Part shown: in pieces, positions 11,566-22,451 of the stretch
How the letters are laid out: each line of letters opens with the position of its first letter
How positions within the stretch are numbered: the stretch's first letter is position 1
The notes under the pieces: generated by a model
Told to the model about the DNA's origin: nothing
The model's input: the letters and a program-made list of their open reading frames with translations, nothing else
The model's database searches: none
DNA from: Anadara kagoshimensis
Lineage: Eukaryota > Mollusca > Bivalvia > Arcoida > Arcidae
DNA: 64,000 bases
Reading direction: 5' to 3'
Assembly (NCBI GenBank): GCA_021292105.1
Contig: CM037865.1
Location: forward strand, 73,672,128-73,736,127
Position numbers and translations under genes: made by a program

Positions 11566-11737
11566 TTTACAATCTAAAGCAGATAATACCAGCATACATT
11601 ACAGTAGTGATAAAACAGATATAGAAGATGAACAGGATCTGGGTTCCTCTCCAAACAGAAAAGTATCAGCATTTCTGGCATGTAGTACCCCAATCAAACA
11701 GGGCAACATCTCCATATGTGCAGAACTTAAACAAATG
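11566..11737 (+). CDS. Exon 7: Ser/Asp linker (shortest form)
   Basis: Acceptor TATTCCTCAG. T completes Ser, then 57 codons from LQSKADNTSIHYSS through the acidic TDIEDEQDLG to CAELKQM, phase 0 at the ATG|GTAAGT donor. The 3' part, from GGGTTCC at 11,641 through the donor, is amplified in the array that follows, so several alternative 3' ends exist. Ends at 11,737, 11,842, 11,947 or 12,052 all stay in phase 0 with exon 8, adding 0, 35, 70 or 105 residues. Which donor is used cannot be told from sequence. Confidence 0.88.
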
Positions 11738-12792
11738 GTAAGTAGGGTTTACTCTCCTGACAGAAAAGTATCAGCATTTCTGGCATGTAGTACCCCAATC
11801 AAACAGGGCAACATCTCCATATGTGCAGAACTTAAACAAATGGTAAGTAGGGTTTACTCTCCTGACAGAAAAGTATCAGCATTTCTGGCATGTAGTACCC
11901 CAATCAAACAGGGCAACATCTCCATATGTGCAGAACTTAAACAAATGGTAAGTGGGGTTTACTCTCCTGAAAGAAAAGTATCAGCATTTCTGGCTTGTAG
12001 TACCCCTATCAAACAGGGCAACATCTCCATATGTGCAGAACTCAAACAAATGGTAAGTAGGGTTTACTCTCCTGACAGAAAAGTATCAGCATTTCTGGCT
12101 TTGATACCCCTATCAAACAGGGTAACATCTCCATATGTGCAGAACTCAAACAAATGGTAAGTAGGGTTTACTCTCCTGACAGAAAAGTATCAGCATTTCT
12201 GGCATGTAGTACCCCAATCAAACAGGGCAACATCTCCATATGTGCAGAACTTAAACAAATGGTAAGTGGGGTTTACTCTCCTGAAAGAAAAGTATCAGCA
12301 TTTCTGGCTTGAAGTACCCCTATCAAACAGGGCAACATCTCCATATGTGCAGAACTTAAACAAATGGTAAGTAGGGTTTACTCTCCTGACAGAAAAGTAT
12401 CAGCATTTTTGGCTTGTAGTACCCCAATCAAACAGGGCAACATCTCCATATGTGCAGAACTTAAACAAATGGTAAGTAGGGTTTACTCTCCTAACAGAAA
12501 AGTATCAGCATTTCTGGCATGTAGTACCCCTATCAAACAGGGCAACATCTCCATATGTGCAGAACTTAAACAAATGGTAAGTAGGGTTTACTCTCCTGAC
12601 AGAAAAGTATCAGCATTTCTGGCTTTGATACCCCTATCAAACAGGGTAACATCTCCATATGTGCAGAACTCAAACAAATGGTAAGTAGGGTTTACTCTCC
12701 TGACAGAAATGTATCAGCATTTCTGGCATGTAGTACCCCTATCAAACAGGGCAACATCTCCATATGTGCAGAACTCAAACAAATGGTAAGTT
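11641..12792 (+). repeat. 105-bp tandem array: exon 7 end plus its splice donor, 11 copies
   Basis: GTAAGT donors follow ATG at 11,738, 11,843, 11,948, 12,053, 12,157, 12,262, 12,367, 12,472, 12,577, 12,681 and 12,786. Eight periods are 105 bp and two are 104 bp. Each unit is the last ~98 bases of exon 7 plus the first bases of the intron. In frame it reads as a 35-residue repeat (VSRVYSPDRKVSAFLACS, then TPIKQGNISICAELKQM). The 1-bp deletion in the unit ending at 12,156 shifts the frame, so the open frame stops at 12,158-12,160. The unit ending at 12,366 carries a TGA. Each unit also has a CCTGACAG acceptor-like string 26 bases after each donor, too close to define an intron. Units are nearly identical, so the expansion is recent. 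Confidence 0.93.
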
Positions 12793-13014
12793 GTTTGTTG
12801 CTATTGAAGTTCTTAGATAGAAAGCTGATAAATTATGAATATTGGTAACAGTTTTGTTTATGACAATAAAATTTTGGTAACTTGAAATTTCATTTTCACG
12901 TACTATGAATAACACAGTAATTGTTTGTTTGGTCCTTTACAAATACTAAACATTGCTTACCTCGAAAACTAGAAATCAAAAGAAAAGTCTAATGTACATT
13001 TTTACACTTTACAG

Positions 13015-13197
13015 ATAGAGAGTGAGAAGTATATGCCTTTTCCTTTAAGTACAAAAGAGTTTCATGATGAATTGTCCTTTGATATAACACCACTTTGTGA
13101 TGATGATGACGACGGTGACAGTAGTGATCAGCAGGACGGGGATCAGAACTCATCTGTATCAGTTAAAGATGAATTAACACTGGAAATATCAAAATTT
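13015..13197 (+). CDS. Exon 8: acidic linker
   Basis: Acceptor ACACTTTACAG, donor GTAAGT. 61 codons, phase 0 at both ends. It starts IESEKYMPFPLS, passes a run of seven acidic residues (CDDDDDGD...) and ends DELTLEISKF. The Asp run and Ser/Gln composition mark a flexible acidic linker between the two coiled coils. Confidence 0.92.
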
Positions 13198-13275
13198 GTA
13201 AGTTTTATATACTGAAAAATCATTAATTTTATCGGTGGCCCAATTTTCCATGATTTTGTGGATACACAAAATAGT

Positions 13276-13498
13276 GTATGTTACAAACTTAAGCCTGAAA
13301 TGTTACGAACTTAAGTCTGAAATGTAACAAACTTAAGTCTGAAATGGTGCAAACTTAAGCCTGAAATGGTGCAAACGTAAGCCTGAAATGGTGCAAACTT
13401 AAGTCTGAAATGGTGCAAACTTAAACCTGAAATGGTGCAAACTTAAGCCTGAAAATGGTGCAAACTTAAACCTGAAATGGTGCAAAACCTTAAATGGA
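13276..13498. repeat. 22-bp tandem repeat (about 10 copies)
   Basis: Units of GGTGCAAACTTAAGYCTGAAAT type with small length changes. The first copies read GTTACAAACTTAAG. In intron 8. Confidence 0.85.
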
Positions 13499-13770
13499 AC
13501 CACCTTACGAATTGGTATTTGTTCTTAGAACCACAAAGCTTGGACATATTAAAAATAAATGAATTCAAAGTATATATGAGTATAAATGCTTAAAATTAGA
13601 GCTTCTAACAATTTGTATTTTGTTTTGACAATTGAGACTGTTTACAAATTATAAAAAAATGAATATATAGAGTTTTACTCTTTTGAAATTTTGAAAAAAG
13701 CCTACTGTATCCCTGAGAGTTTAACATGATACATGTTAATGAATATGTGAAGTTTTGTTTTTGGTTTTTT

Positions 13771-16291
13771 TAGCTCACCTGACCGAAGGTCATGTGAGCT
13801 TATGGCATAGTGCAGCGTGTGTATGTGCGTGTGTGCGTGTGTGCGTGCGTGTGTGTGTGCGTGCGTGCGTCGTTAACACCTATTTTCGACTTCTCCTCTG
13901 AAACTACTGGACAGTTTTTAATGAAACTTTGTCAGAAGTATATATGGGCCGGTGCAATTCAGATTTGTTCGTGGCGTTGTCATGGCTACCATAACTAGGT
14001 CAAGGTGACCTAGGGGTGCAAAAATCTTAAAAAATCTTCTTCTCCAAAAGTACTGATTGGAGAAAAAAACTGATGTGATATTTGGCTTCTCTAGGGTCTT
14101 AAGCCTATAGTTTGTTCATTTTGTAAAATTTGGATAAAAAATAGGTTACGCATTTTTGCGTTTAATTTTGAAAAAATCGTAAAATAGCTTCAAATTGTTA
14201 TAACTTGACTATTTGACCAGATAATGACATGGGGTTTGCGGTTTTGACATCTTCTTGTTAGTATCTTCAAAATGAGGTCAAGGTCAATTGTGAAGGTCGT
14301 GACCTAATTTTTTACCTCTGATTCTAATTATTATCTCGAAAACTATAAACTTTTTGTATAGTCATGTATATTAGAATGTTGTAGGTATTGATACAACGAT
14401 CATTTTGATGTATAGAAAAAGGTCATGGGTTCAAAGGTCAAGGTCACAGATGCGAAACAATACTGAAATTTTTAATTATCTTGAAAACTATAAACTTTTT
14501 GTATAGGCATGTATATTAGAATGTTGTAGGTATTGATACAACAATCATTTTGATGTATAGAAAAAGGTCATGGGTTCAAAGGTCAAGGTAACAGATGCAA
14601 AACAATACTGAAATGGTTAATTATCTTGAAAACTATAAACTTTTTGTATAGGCATGTATATTAGAATATTGTAGGTATTGATACAACGATCATTTTGATG
14701 TTTAGAAAAAGGTCATGGGTTCAAAGGTCAAGGTCACAGATGGGAAACAATACCGAAATTTTTAATTATCTCGAAAACTATAAACTTTTTGTATAGGCAG
14801 GTATATTAGAATGTTGTAGGTATTGATACAACAATCATTTTGATGTATAGAAAAAGGTCATGGGTTCAAAGGTCAAGGTAACAGATGCGAAACAATACCG
14901 AAAGTTTTAATTATCTTGAAAACTATAAACTATTTGTATAGGCATGTATATTAGAATGTTGTAGGTATTGATACAACAATCATTTTGATGTATAGAAAAA
15001 GGTCATGGGTTCAAAGGTCAAGGTCACAGATGCGAAACAATACCGAAATTTTTAATTATCTTGAAAACTATAAACTTTTTGTATAGGCAGGTATATTAGA
15101 ATGTTGTAGGTATTGATACAACAATCATTTTGATGTATAGAAAAAGGTCATGGGTTCAAAGGTCAAGGTCACAGATGCGAAACAATACCGAAATTTTTAA
15201 TTATCTTGAAAACTATAAACTTTTTTTATAGGCATGTATACTAGAATGTTGTAGGTATTGATACAACGGTTATCATGATGTAAAAAAAGTTGTTGGGGTT
15301 TAGTATTTACAGTTGACTCTCGTTATCTCGAACTCGACGGGGAAATGCAAAAAGTTCGACTTATCCGGAGTTCGAGATAACAGATGTTAAAAACGACAAC
15401 AAAAGGGAAGTAACTCGTACACGCCTACCGGAAGTCGCTTTCGGTTTTATCTTGTCAAACTGTATATTGCCGGTTTCTCCTATATCGTATGTATTCAAAC
15501 ATGATATATAAAAACTGCATTATTTATTATTTGCATTTATGATTGAGAATGTACCGGTAGTATATAAAAAATCGGGAGATTATCTGTTACTTGTTATTAG
15601 CCGACAAATAGTGGAGTCCGCTTTGGTCTCCATACCAGTTTCGCTTTGTGTACTTTAATCATCCCAAGCTTCCGGTTGTATTGAGTAATGTTCACATCAC
15701 ACGTTTTCGGAAGCCATGTTCAGCTTGGCAGTAATTATAACACCTGCTTATCCCCATGATGGTTTAATTGCTTATGCAAGGGATAATAATTAAGGGCTTA
15801 AGGAAATTGGGAGGTCAGTGCAATGTTGTAATTTTAAAATCAACACGAGACCGACAGTCAAATATTTTATTTGTGTCGGAATGTGTTTTTTCTACCAAAT
15901 AATCTGTAGGCGCTGACAAATTTGATTTCTCAAAATTTTTTGTTCGAGTAACAAATTAATTTTCCTAAATTTTTTGTTCGAGTCAACAAATTTAATTTCC
16001 TAAATTTTTTGTTCGAGTTAACGAGTGTAATTTTCCTAAGATTTTCATTCAAGGGGACGAAAATATTGTTCGACATATCCGATAATTTGAAATATCCGAG
16101 TTCGAGATAACCGGAGTGATTTTGGTTTAATAAAGAACAACTCTGTTCGGACTTTTTAAAAAAGTTCGAGATATCCGGTAGTTCGAGATATCCGAGTTCG
16201 GGATAACGAGATTCAACTGTATGTTTTCTTTAAATCTATCAGCTAGCCATTAGTTATCAGGTGAGCGTATCAGGCCCATGGGCCTCTTGTT
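13771..16291 (+). mobile_element. Tandem-repeat-containing element, copy 2 (6 units), interrupted by a MITE
   Basis: Nearly identical left arm and right end to the copy at 3,231 (TAGCTCACCTGACC ... GGGCCTCTTGTT), with a GT/GC-rich stretch at 13,815-13,870. It has only six 145-bp units (anchors 14,421, 14,566, 14,711, 14,856, 15,001, 15,146) against 14 in copy 1. The right arm is split by a 910-bp insertion at 15,310-16,219. Non-coding. Confidence 0.85.
15310..16219. mobile_element. Non-autonomous TA-flanked DNA transposon (pogo/Tc1-mariner type MITE)
   Basis: Ends CAGTTGACTCTCGTTATC and GATAACGAGATTCAACTG form a terminal inverted repeat of about 27 bp with about two mismatches. TA sits directly on both sides (15,308-15,309 and 16,220-16,221). 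Copy 1 of the host element reads ATTTATGTTTT at the same place, which is the empty site with one TA. Many internal TTCGAGATAAC-type repeats, no transposase frame. The superfamily is inferred from TA duplication and CAG termini. Confidence 0.85.
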
Positions 16292-16433
16292 TTTTCAGAT
16301 TTTGGTCTTTTAACATGATAACCTTTTCTAACAATTAGCTTGTTTGTGTGATATTTTTATGTTTACATAGTGATCATAATAATGTCAAACTACATTTAGT
16401 TTCATTATCATAATTTTTTAATGGAAATTGTAG

Positions 16434-16618
16434 ACAGAAAAATACAGACAAAAACAAGCAGAAATCATGGATGAAGTTGACAAGTTCCTGAAAGTACCTG
16501 GAACACAGTTAGCAAAAGATGTATCTAATCAGCTTCAAGTCAGCCTTAGACTCAAAATGGAAGAAATGTCTCAGCGAGTAACAACATTAGCCACAGCAAA
16601 AGATATGGCTGATAAAAA
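16434..16618 (+). CDS. Exon 9: start of coiled coil 2
   Basis: Acceptor AAATTGTAG, donor GTAATA. 61 codons plus AA of a Lys codon completed in exon 10. It reads TEKYRQKQAEIMDEVDKF, LKVPGTQLAKDVSNQLQ and LRLKMEEMSQRVTTLA. Helical and charged, with one Pro-Gly break near residue 22 of the exon. Confidence 0.92.
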
Positions 16619-17179
16619 GTAATATGATTGTTTATGTCTCTTTTATTTCTCTGAATTTTTAACACCCTGTTTCGTTTCTTAAATATATTCCGTTTTTGGT
16701 CTGGGAATTTGTTTTTACACTTTAACAACCTATACCATTACAAAACGGTTGGTTTGAAAGAGCAATCTTCTCTGTTTTCACCATGTGTTCAAGTCAGTTT
16801 AACTATCAATAATATCTTGTACAAATACAGATCAATTATACTTGTACAAAATATTACAAATGTGAGAGAAAACATTATGCAAAGTTAAACCTATTTTTTT
16901 GTGTAAACTTCATCATTTTCAGCTTGTGAAAAGTTGGTAACCTTCAAAAACATAATGATTTTAAACATTTAAACAATTTTGGATCATGAACAGAAAAACC
17001 TAGAATTTTGTAACTCTATATAGACCGTCATTGCATGATTTATACTACTGTTTTAGTAACGTCATTTTTTTATTTACAGACACCTTATTTTGAACTTTGA
17101 TACTTAATTTAAATAAGTAGATATTGTTTTTGTTTTGTCATTTGCTTGTTAAACCTTCCTATCTCTTTTCTGTTTTCAG

Positions 17180-17217
17180 GATGGATTTTCTGTCTAGGAA
17201 AAACAAGCGATTGAAAG
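17180..17217 (+). CDS. Exon 10: small coiled-coil exon
   Basis: Acceptor TGTTTTCAG, donor GTGAGT. G completes Lys, then MDFLSRKNKRLK and one base of a Glu codon. 38 bp; both splice sites are strong and phases fit exons 9 and 11. Confidence 0.9.
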
Positions 17218-18065
17218 GTGAGTTCAGATTATCCTCTTGTCCATTAAGCTTGTCTGTAAAATATACAGAAGAGCTTAAGCCATTTCATATGGTATCTAAA
17301 CATAATGATTAAATATGAGATTAATGTTTTCATAAACAAACTTTTTTGTAAAAGAGCTCAACAAAATGCAGTTCTGATGCAGAAATTCATACTTTTATCA
17401 TGGACAATATTAGTTTCAGTCACAACTCTTAACCCCATTGATTTCCTGTCCATTGCCAAAACAAAAATGACATCAACTGTCTGATAAAATTAAGAATACA
17501 CACTGCCTGTAGAAGGAATGATATATTAAAATTTGTTATTGCAATAGAACTTTTACAATGAATGGTATAATCAATCATCCATGATCTAGTCACACAGTGT
17601 AGCTGCAGTGAGCAACAGTTCTTATTACAATTCTTATATTATAGTCAATTCTTAAGTGTCAACTGAACCAAGATTCTGGAATTAATTTACTTCATTAAAA
17701 AGAATTATATAAACAATTGTCAGCAATTTGGCAATGAAAACTATTAATTTTACCTATGAACATCTTCCATAAATGATTTGTTACAATAAAAAATTGAAGG
17801 TGAGATACAATTGTGGCCTGCTTTAATATGTTTTGGTAGGTTGAGTTTTATTTTCTTGAGCTTTCTAGTTTTTACCATGCCCTACCATCAAGAATAAATA
17901 GTAAATGTATCTTATTCTTGTGTTCTTTTACAAATTTATCAATAGATGAAATGTTTTAATGCTATGGAGTTATGGACCACAAAGATGGTCTAAAACACAT
18001 ACACACACCCGACACACACATGCAATCCTTTATTTTAAAGTCATCTTTTCTGTTCTGTTTTCCAG

Positions 18066-18220
18066 AGGAGAATCAAAAGTTGAAAAAGATAACAGAAGAA
18101 TCTAAAATCATGCTAGCAGATTCAGATCGGGAGATGGAGAATGCTATTGATAATAGACTTTTAATACTAAAGGATAGGTTAGATCAGGAACGTTCACACA
18201 GACAAAAACTTCAGAAAGAG
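18066..18220 (+). CDS. Exon 11: coiled-coil segment
   Basis: Acceptor TGTTTTCCAG, donor GTATGA. AG completes Glu, then 51 codons (ENQKLKKITEESKIML ... DREMENAIDNRLLILKD ... RQKLQKE), phase 0 at the end. Regular heptads. Confidence 0.93.
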
Positions 18221-18287
18221 GTATGATTACCTGTATCCTTTCATTATCTTGCTTTTCTCAATTTTATTACTAGTACATGATTATTAG

Positions 18288-18470
18288 TACAGTCAAACCT
18301 GTCTATAAAGGACACCTAAAGGAACCAGTAAAAGTGGCATTTATGGGCAGGTGGCCATTCTATACAGGTTCAAATAACATGAGTAGTGAGCAATTGGAAT
18401 AACATGTTACTAATTTAAAAGCAGGTGGTCCTTATATGAAGGTGGCCTGTAAGGCAGATTTGTCTGTATA
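18288..18470. mobile_element. Short MITE (TACAGTCAAACCTGT type)
   Basis: Starts TACAGTCAAACCTGTC and ends with the degenerate inverse GATTTGTCTGTA. The inner GGACAC/GGTGGCC parts are loosely inverted. A related fragment with TACAGTCAGACCTATA is at 34,423. In intron 11. Confidence 0.6.
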
Positions 18471-18764
18471 AGAATAAGAATTATTCCCAATCATTATTCC
18501 TTAAAAGCCTTATGATCAAAGGGAGACACTTCAATTAAGATTTTTGATTTTTACATAAGGGAATGCCAAACTCAATCATTAACAATGAATTATTGTATTT
18601 TCATTATCCCTGGTTATGAGGTGATGTGATGTGTACAACACGTAGGTGTAGGTCAAAAGTCAAGGCCAGAATGTCAAATCTTAGTTGGGTGGGGGAGTTT
18701 GGAATTTTGCTGTCAAAAGACAATTTTAGTTTAGTTTATATTGCTTTTTGTTTAATTGTTTTAG

Positions 18765-18841
18765 ATTAAAGATAGTTATGATGTTATACGACACATGGAT
18801 AAAACTTCACACTTGTTACATGAAATCCAAATTCTAAAGAG
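18765..18841 (+). CDS. Exon 12: coiled-coil segment
   Basis: Acceptor TTGTTTTAG, donor GTAAGG. 25 codons (IKDSYDVIRHMDKTSHLL ... EIQILK) plus AG of an Arg codon. Followed by the longest intron, 8.9 kb. Confidence 0.9.
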
Positions 18842-18937
18842 GTAAGGAAGAATATTTTAATTTTGTTATTGTAATAATAAGCATGCTTTGCTGTTTTCTT
18901 AATTGTAAAGCCTTTATATGTTATAAAATGCATGTAT

Positions 18938-19441
18938 CAGAGCCCCAGATAAGAGGCGTATCTTCGCAAATACGCTATGACTTTTTAAAAATACGCTTTA
19001 AAATTTAATTAAAGGTGTACCAAAACGCATTGAAATTGCTTACTACGCTTTACATTTCCAGTACAACGCGTAACAATAATTTTGTTAACAAGTATCACTT
19101 GCCTGCATGCTTTCATACAAGCTTACATTTGTTAAATGTTATAATGATCAAGATCAATGAACAAATTGAAAACATAATGGAGACAATTCCGGTCCGAATT
19201 TGTACTTTAAAATGACAGTCCAGATCTGTTCCGGTCTCGAATCTTACCCTATATCATTTTCTTTTCACCTTTTATGTTGATATCACAAAATGTCATCTGC
19301 TGTGAAAAAAGGCTATTATGTGCGCAAACAGTCAGACAGCAGTAGCAACAGTATCAATATGCTTTAGATTTTACAGGATACGCTTTAGAAAAAAAGTAGG
19401 GGGTAATGACCCTTTATGTCCAATTCTTATCTTGAGCTCTG
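18938..19441. mobile_element. MITE with CAGAGC termini, copy A
   Basis: Ends CAGAGCCCCAGATAAGA and TCTTATCTTGAGCTCTG are imperfect inverted repeats. Inside is AAAAAGTAGGGGGTAATGAC, shared with copy B at 20,689. Flanks TGTAT and TATAT are a near-perfect 5-bp direct repeat. The open frame at 19,015-19,215 inside it looks accidental. Confidence 0.7.
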
Positions 19442-19901
19442 TATATATTGACAAAAATTAAAAAGTTGTAACATTACTACTGGTTATGAGGAAATATTCA
19501 CAAAACACTTTGACTCCATATAAAGTGCATGTGTATTGACCAACTTTAAAGTTATTCAAGTGTTTTCTTTGGTATGACAGTATCTGATATGCATGTATGT
19601 AGATCTTTTGTTGCTTGTAACTTCTGATTGACATAATAAAATGCCAAACAAGACTGCACTTATACTAGTATCAAGATTGTGTTGGCTAGATTCTTTGATA
19701 TTTTTAGATATTTTATCATTGGGAACTACGGGTCACTTGTTTTTTCTTTAAGTTAGCTTAAAAAAGAGTACCGGTATTAAAATATCAGTAGAGATTCTGA
19801 GTTTTGATGTAGGACTTCTGTATAGGGCTCTTTGAACATTGGAAATAGGGTAATATAAAATGGTGTTTGATTACATTTGATAGGAGAATATCAAAAAAAG
19901 A

Positions 19902-20150
19902 TTGATTAAATTGGGTTTTACATCCCAGTCAAAAGTATTTCACTAATATATCGAGATGTCACCAGCTATAGGTAAAGTGACAGAAATTTTTACCTTTGCA
20001 GTGTGCTCATGACAATGTACAGGAAGGTTCTTTAATGTACCCTGCATGCTATGACACGGAGACTCTGTTTTTAAGGTCTGTTCTGAAGTACCCTTTGACT
20101 TTCATATCTAAATGCCGAGTGCTTGGCCAAAGAACGGTCACTACCTAGGC
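19902..20150 (-). mobile_element. tRNA-SINE body, minus strand, head missing
   Basis: In reverse complement it contains the same blocks as the SINE at 30,991: GTAGTGACCGTTCTTTGG, CAAGCACTCGGCATTTAG, ACTGGGATGTAAAACCC at the 3' end. The tRNA part is absent (5' truncated). Next to it at 20,147-20,168 is a GGCCA microsatellite. Confidence 0.65.
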
Positions 20151-20688
20151 CAGGCCAGGCCAGGCCAGGTTTCGAAGAAGAAAATTAAACAAAAAAGACA
20201 AAAAGAATGAGAATGAGTCCAGGGTTGCCAGTAAGAGCGAGCTATCAATTAAATATAGACAGTAATTTCTTGGAAAAAATATAAGCATTTGATATAAGTT
20301 TGATTGTTAAAGTTGGTTGATATTGACCTAAGGTCATAATGATCTAATTTAACATTCCCTTTAAACAGCCTTAAAAACTGCATATACATATTTATGAATC
20401 CCTTCATGGTTTTTGAAAATAGTTGACTTTGACTCGTATTTAAAATCACAGTAACCAGTGAGGTAGTCATACCTTAAAAAGGCTACTTGTCATGGTCAAA
20501 AGACTAGAAACTTAAAAAAATTCACAGCAACAATGCATAGAGCCCTATTATTCCATAGATAGTATAATATTAAACCCATATATCTGAAAAAAAATGTTCA
20601 ATTTAGATAATAAATTTTAATGTACAAATACTCATTTAAATTGATTTTCAGATACCTTATCTGTGTTTTTAAACTTCTGATTGTGAAC

Positions 20689-21035
20689 CAGAGCTCTAGA
20701 TAAGAGGAGTATCTGTGAAAATATACCCTTTAATATTTTTGAAAATACTCTCTAAATTGTAAATGTAAGGGTATCAAAACCATTTGAAAACCCTTATTAC
20801 CCGGGGTTGAACTCCTGACCCAAGTATACCTGTAAAATGCCATTGTCACAATGAAGATGTTGTTACTGTATTATTGTTAGAAGTTATACTTTTTTGAATA
20901 AATGGCTTTAACAGTTGAAAATACTCTTTACATTTTTATTGATCAGTGTTGATACTCTTTAGATTTTACAGGATATTCTGTAGAAAAAAGTAGGGGGTAA
21001 TGACCCTTCAGGTCAAATTCTTATCTGGAGCTCTG
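20689..21035. mobile_element. MITE with CAGAGC termini, copy B
   Basis: Ends CAGAGCTCTAGATAAGA and TTATCTGGAGCTCTG, flanked by a perfect 5-bp direct repeat TGAAC (20,684-20,688 and 21,036-21,040). Shares the internal AGTAGGGGGTAATGACCC block with copy A. No coding capacity. Confidence 0.78.
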
Positions 21036-21040
21036 TGAAC

Positions 21041-22440
21041 AATAATTCCAGAAAAAAATAAGGAAGTTCTACCGTATTGTCTTCTTTGAAAAAAATCAAT
21101 TTAGAAAAATAGTTGACATCTCAGTGAAAGTATTTAGCCTCTGATACAAGAAGGCAATATTTTGTGTTAAATTGGTCTGTAGCTTTTGTCAATTATAGAA
21201 TTGTATTTACTATAATGCCTTCACAGTTCAGAAATAGATTGTTACAGCAGATGTAATCTATTTATTTCTATATATTGGTCCTCCATGACTCCATAGATCA
21301 ACTTTTATTGTCAGTGTTTATATTTTAACTCTATATTTATTTGCTCACATGTGCTATTTGCTTTTCTCAATGAAATCAGTTTTTAACAGATTTTAGAGCT
21401 GCCATTGGATAATTTTTCTCTTTCTTTGACAAATGGATGGGTAACTGTTAAATTGGAAATTGTGACTATTGAACATTAAATCTGTTGATAGCTGAGGAAA
21501 TGGTAAAAAGATGTATAGTAATAACTTGTTAAAAGACAGGCGTAATGACAGTTTTGATAACAAAACTGCAGAAAGTAATCAAACTATAGTATATGAATCA
21601 ATATAGGAATGTAATTTAGCCTGAATACGCTTTGGCTTAACAGTTCTTTATCCAATCTTTTATGGACTTTATGACAGTAAGAGATGATACTGCTCAGTTT
21701 GTAAGGTCAGACATTGGATTATATGTTCCAACAAATCAAATAATTTTATGGATTTAAAATGGGTAAATGTACATCTAAGCACAGTTTTTACGCCTCTAAA
21801 TATAGTAATAAACGGTAAGTATATACTTTTAAGTTAATTTTTTTTATATCTTTTACTCTTGATGACAAAACAATTTTTATAAAAGATTTTCACACATTCA
21901 ATCTTTAAGTAATCCATTAAAGATTTCTGTAGAAGAGATTTTTGAAGAGATGGAAAATAATGCTAAAAGTATTTGGTAAAATGTTTGGATATAAAACAAA
22001 AGGGAAGATTTTAATGGAAAAAATACTAAGTGCTTTTAATTTCAGATTATTTAGTACTTTAATATCATTACAATATGGTTATTGATTCTTTGCCAAAATG
22101 GAAAATTGTACCGGTACATGCATATTTAATTCTTATGGTCTTTTTAAAGTTTTAATCCAGATGCTGTGTTTAATTTTTAATTATTTTCATTAGGACCAAA
22201 ATAATTCATCTTATTGAAGCAACTGTTATGTATCAACACTGTATCTCATTTTAAACCAGTAAAATTTAAATAACAGAATTGTATTTAAATTAGAATTTAA
22301 AAGCAATATAAATCATATGGAATGACATTTTAATTAAATTGAATAAAATAATCAATGAGTTCATGTCTTAAATTGAGATTAAATTTAAATGAAAATGCAT
22401 GCCTACTGCAGAACAAATATCGTGATGCATATCACTGTTG
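21041..22440. other. Intron 12 interval, nothing recognised
   Basis: AT-rich sequence with one TACCGGTA (22,109-22,116). Confidence 0.5.
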
Positions 22441-22451
22441 CATTATTACAT

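Noticed and set aside
11738-12160. Separate gene starting at the ATG of 11,735
   Set aside because: This ATG is the last codon of exon 7. The open frame is the in-frame read-through of the exon-end array.
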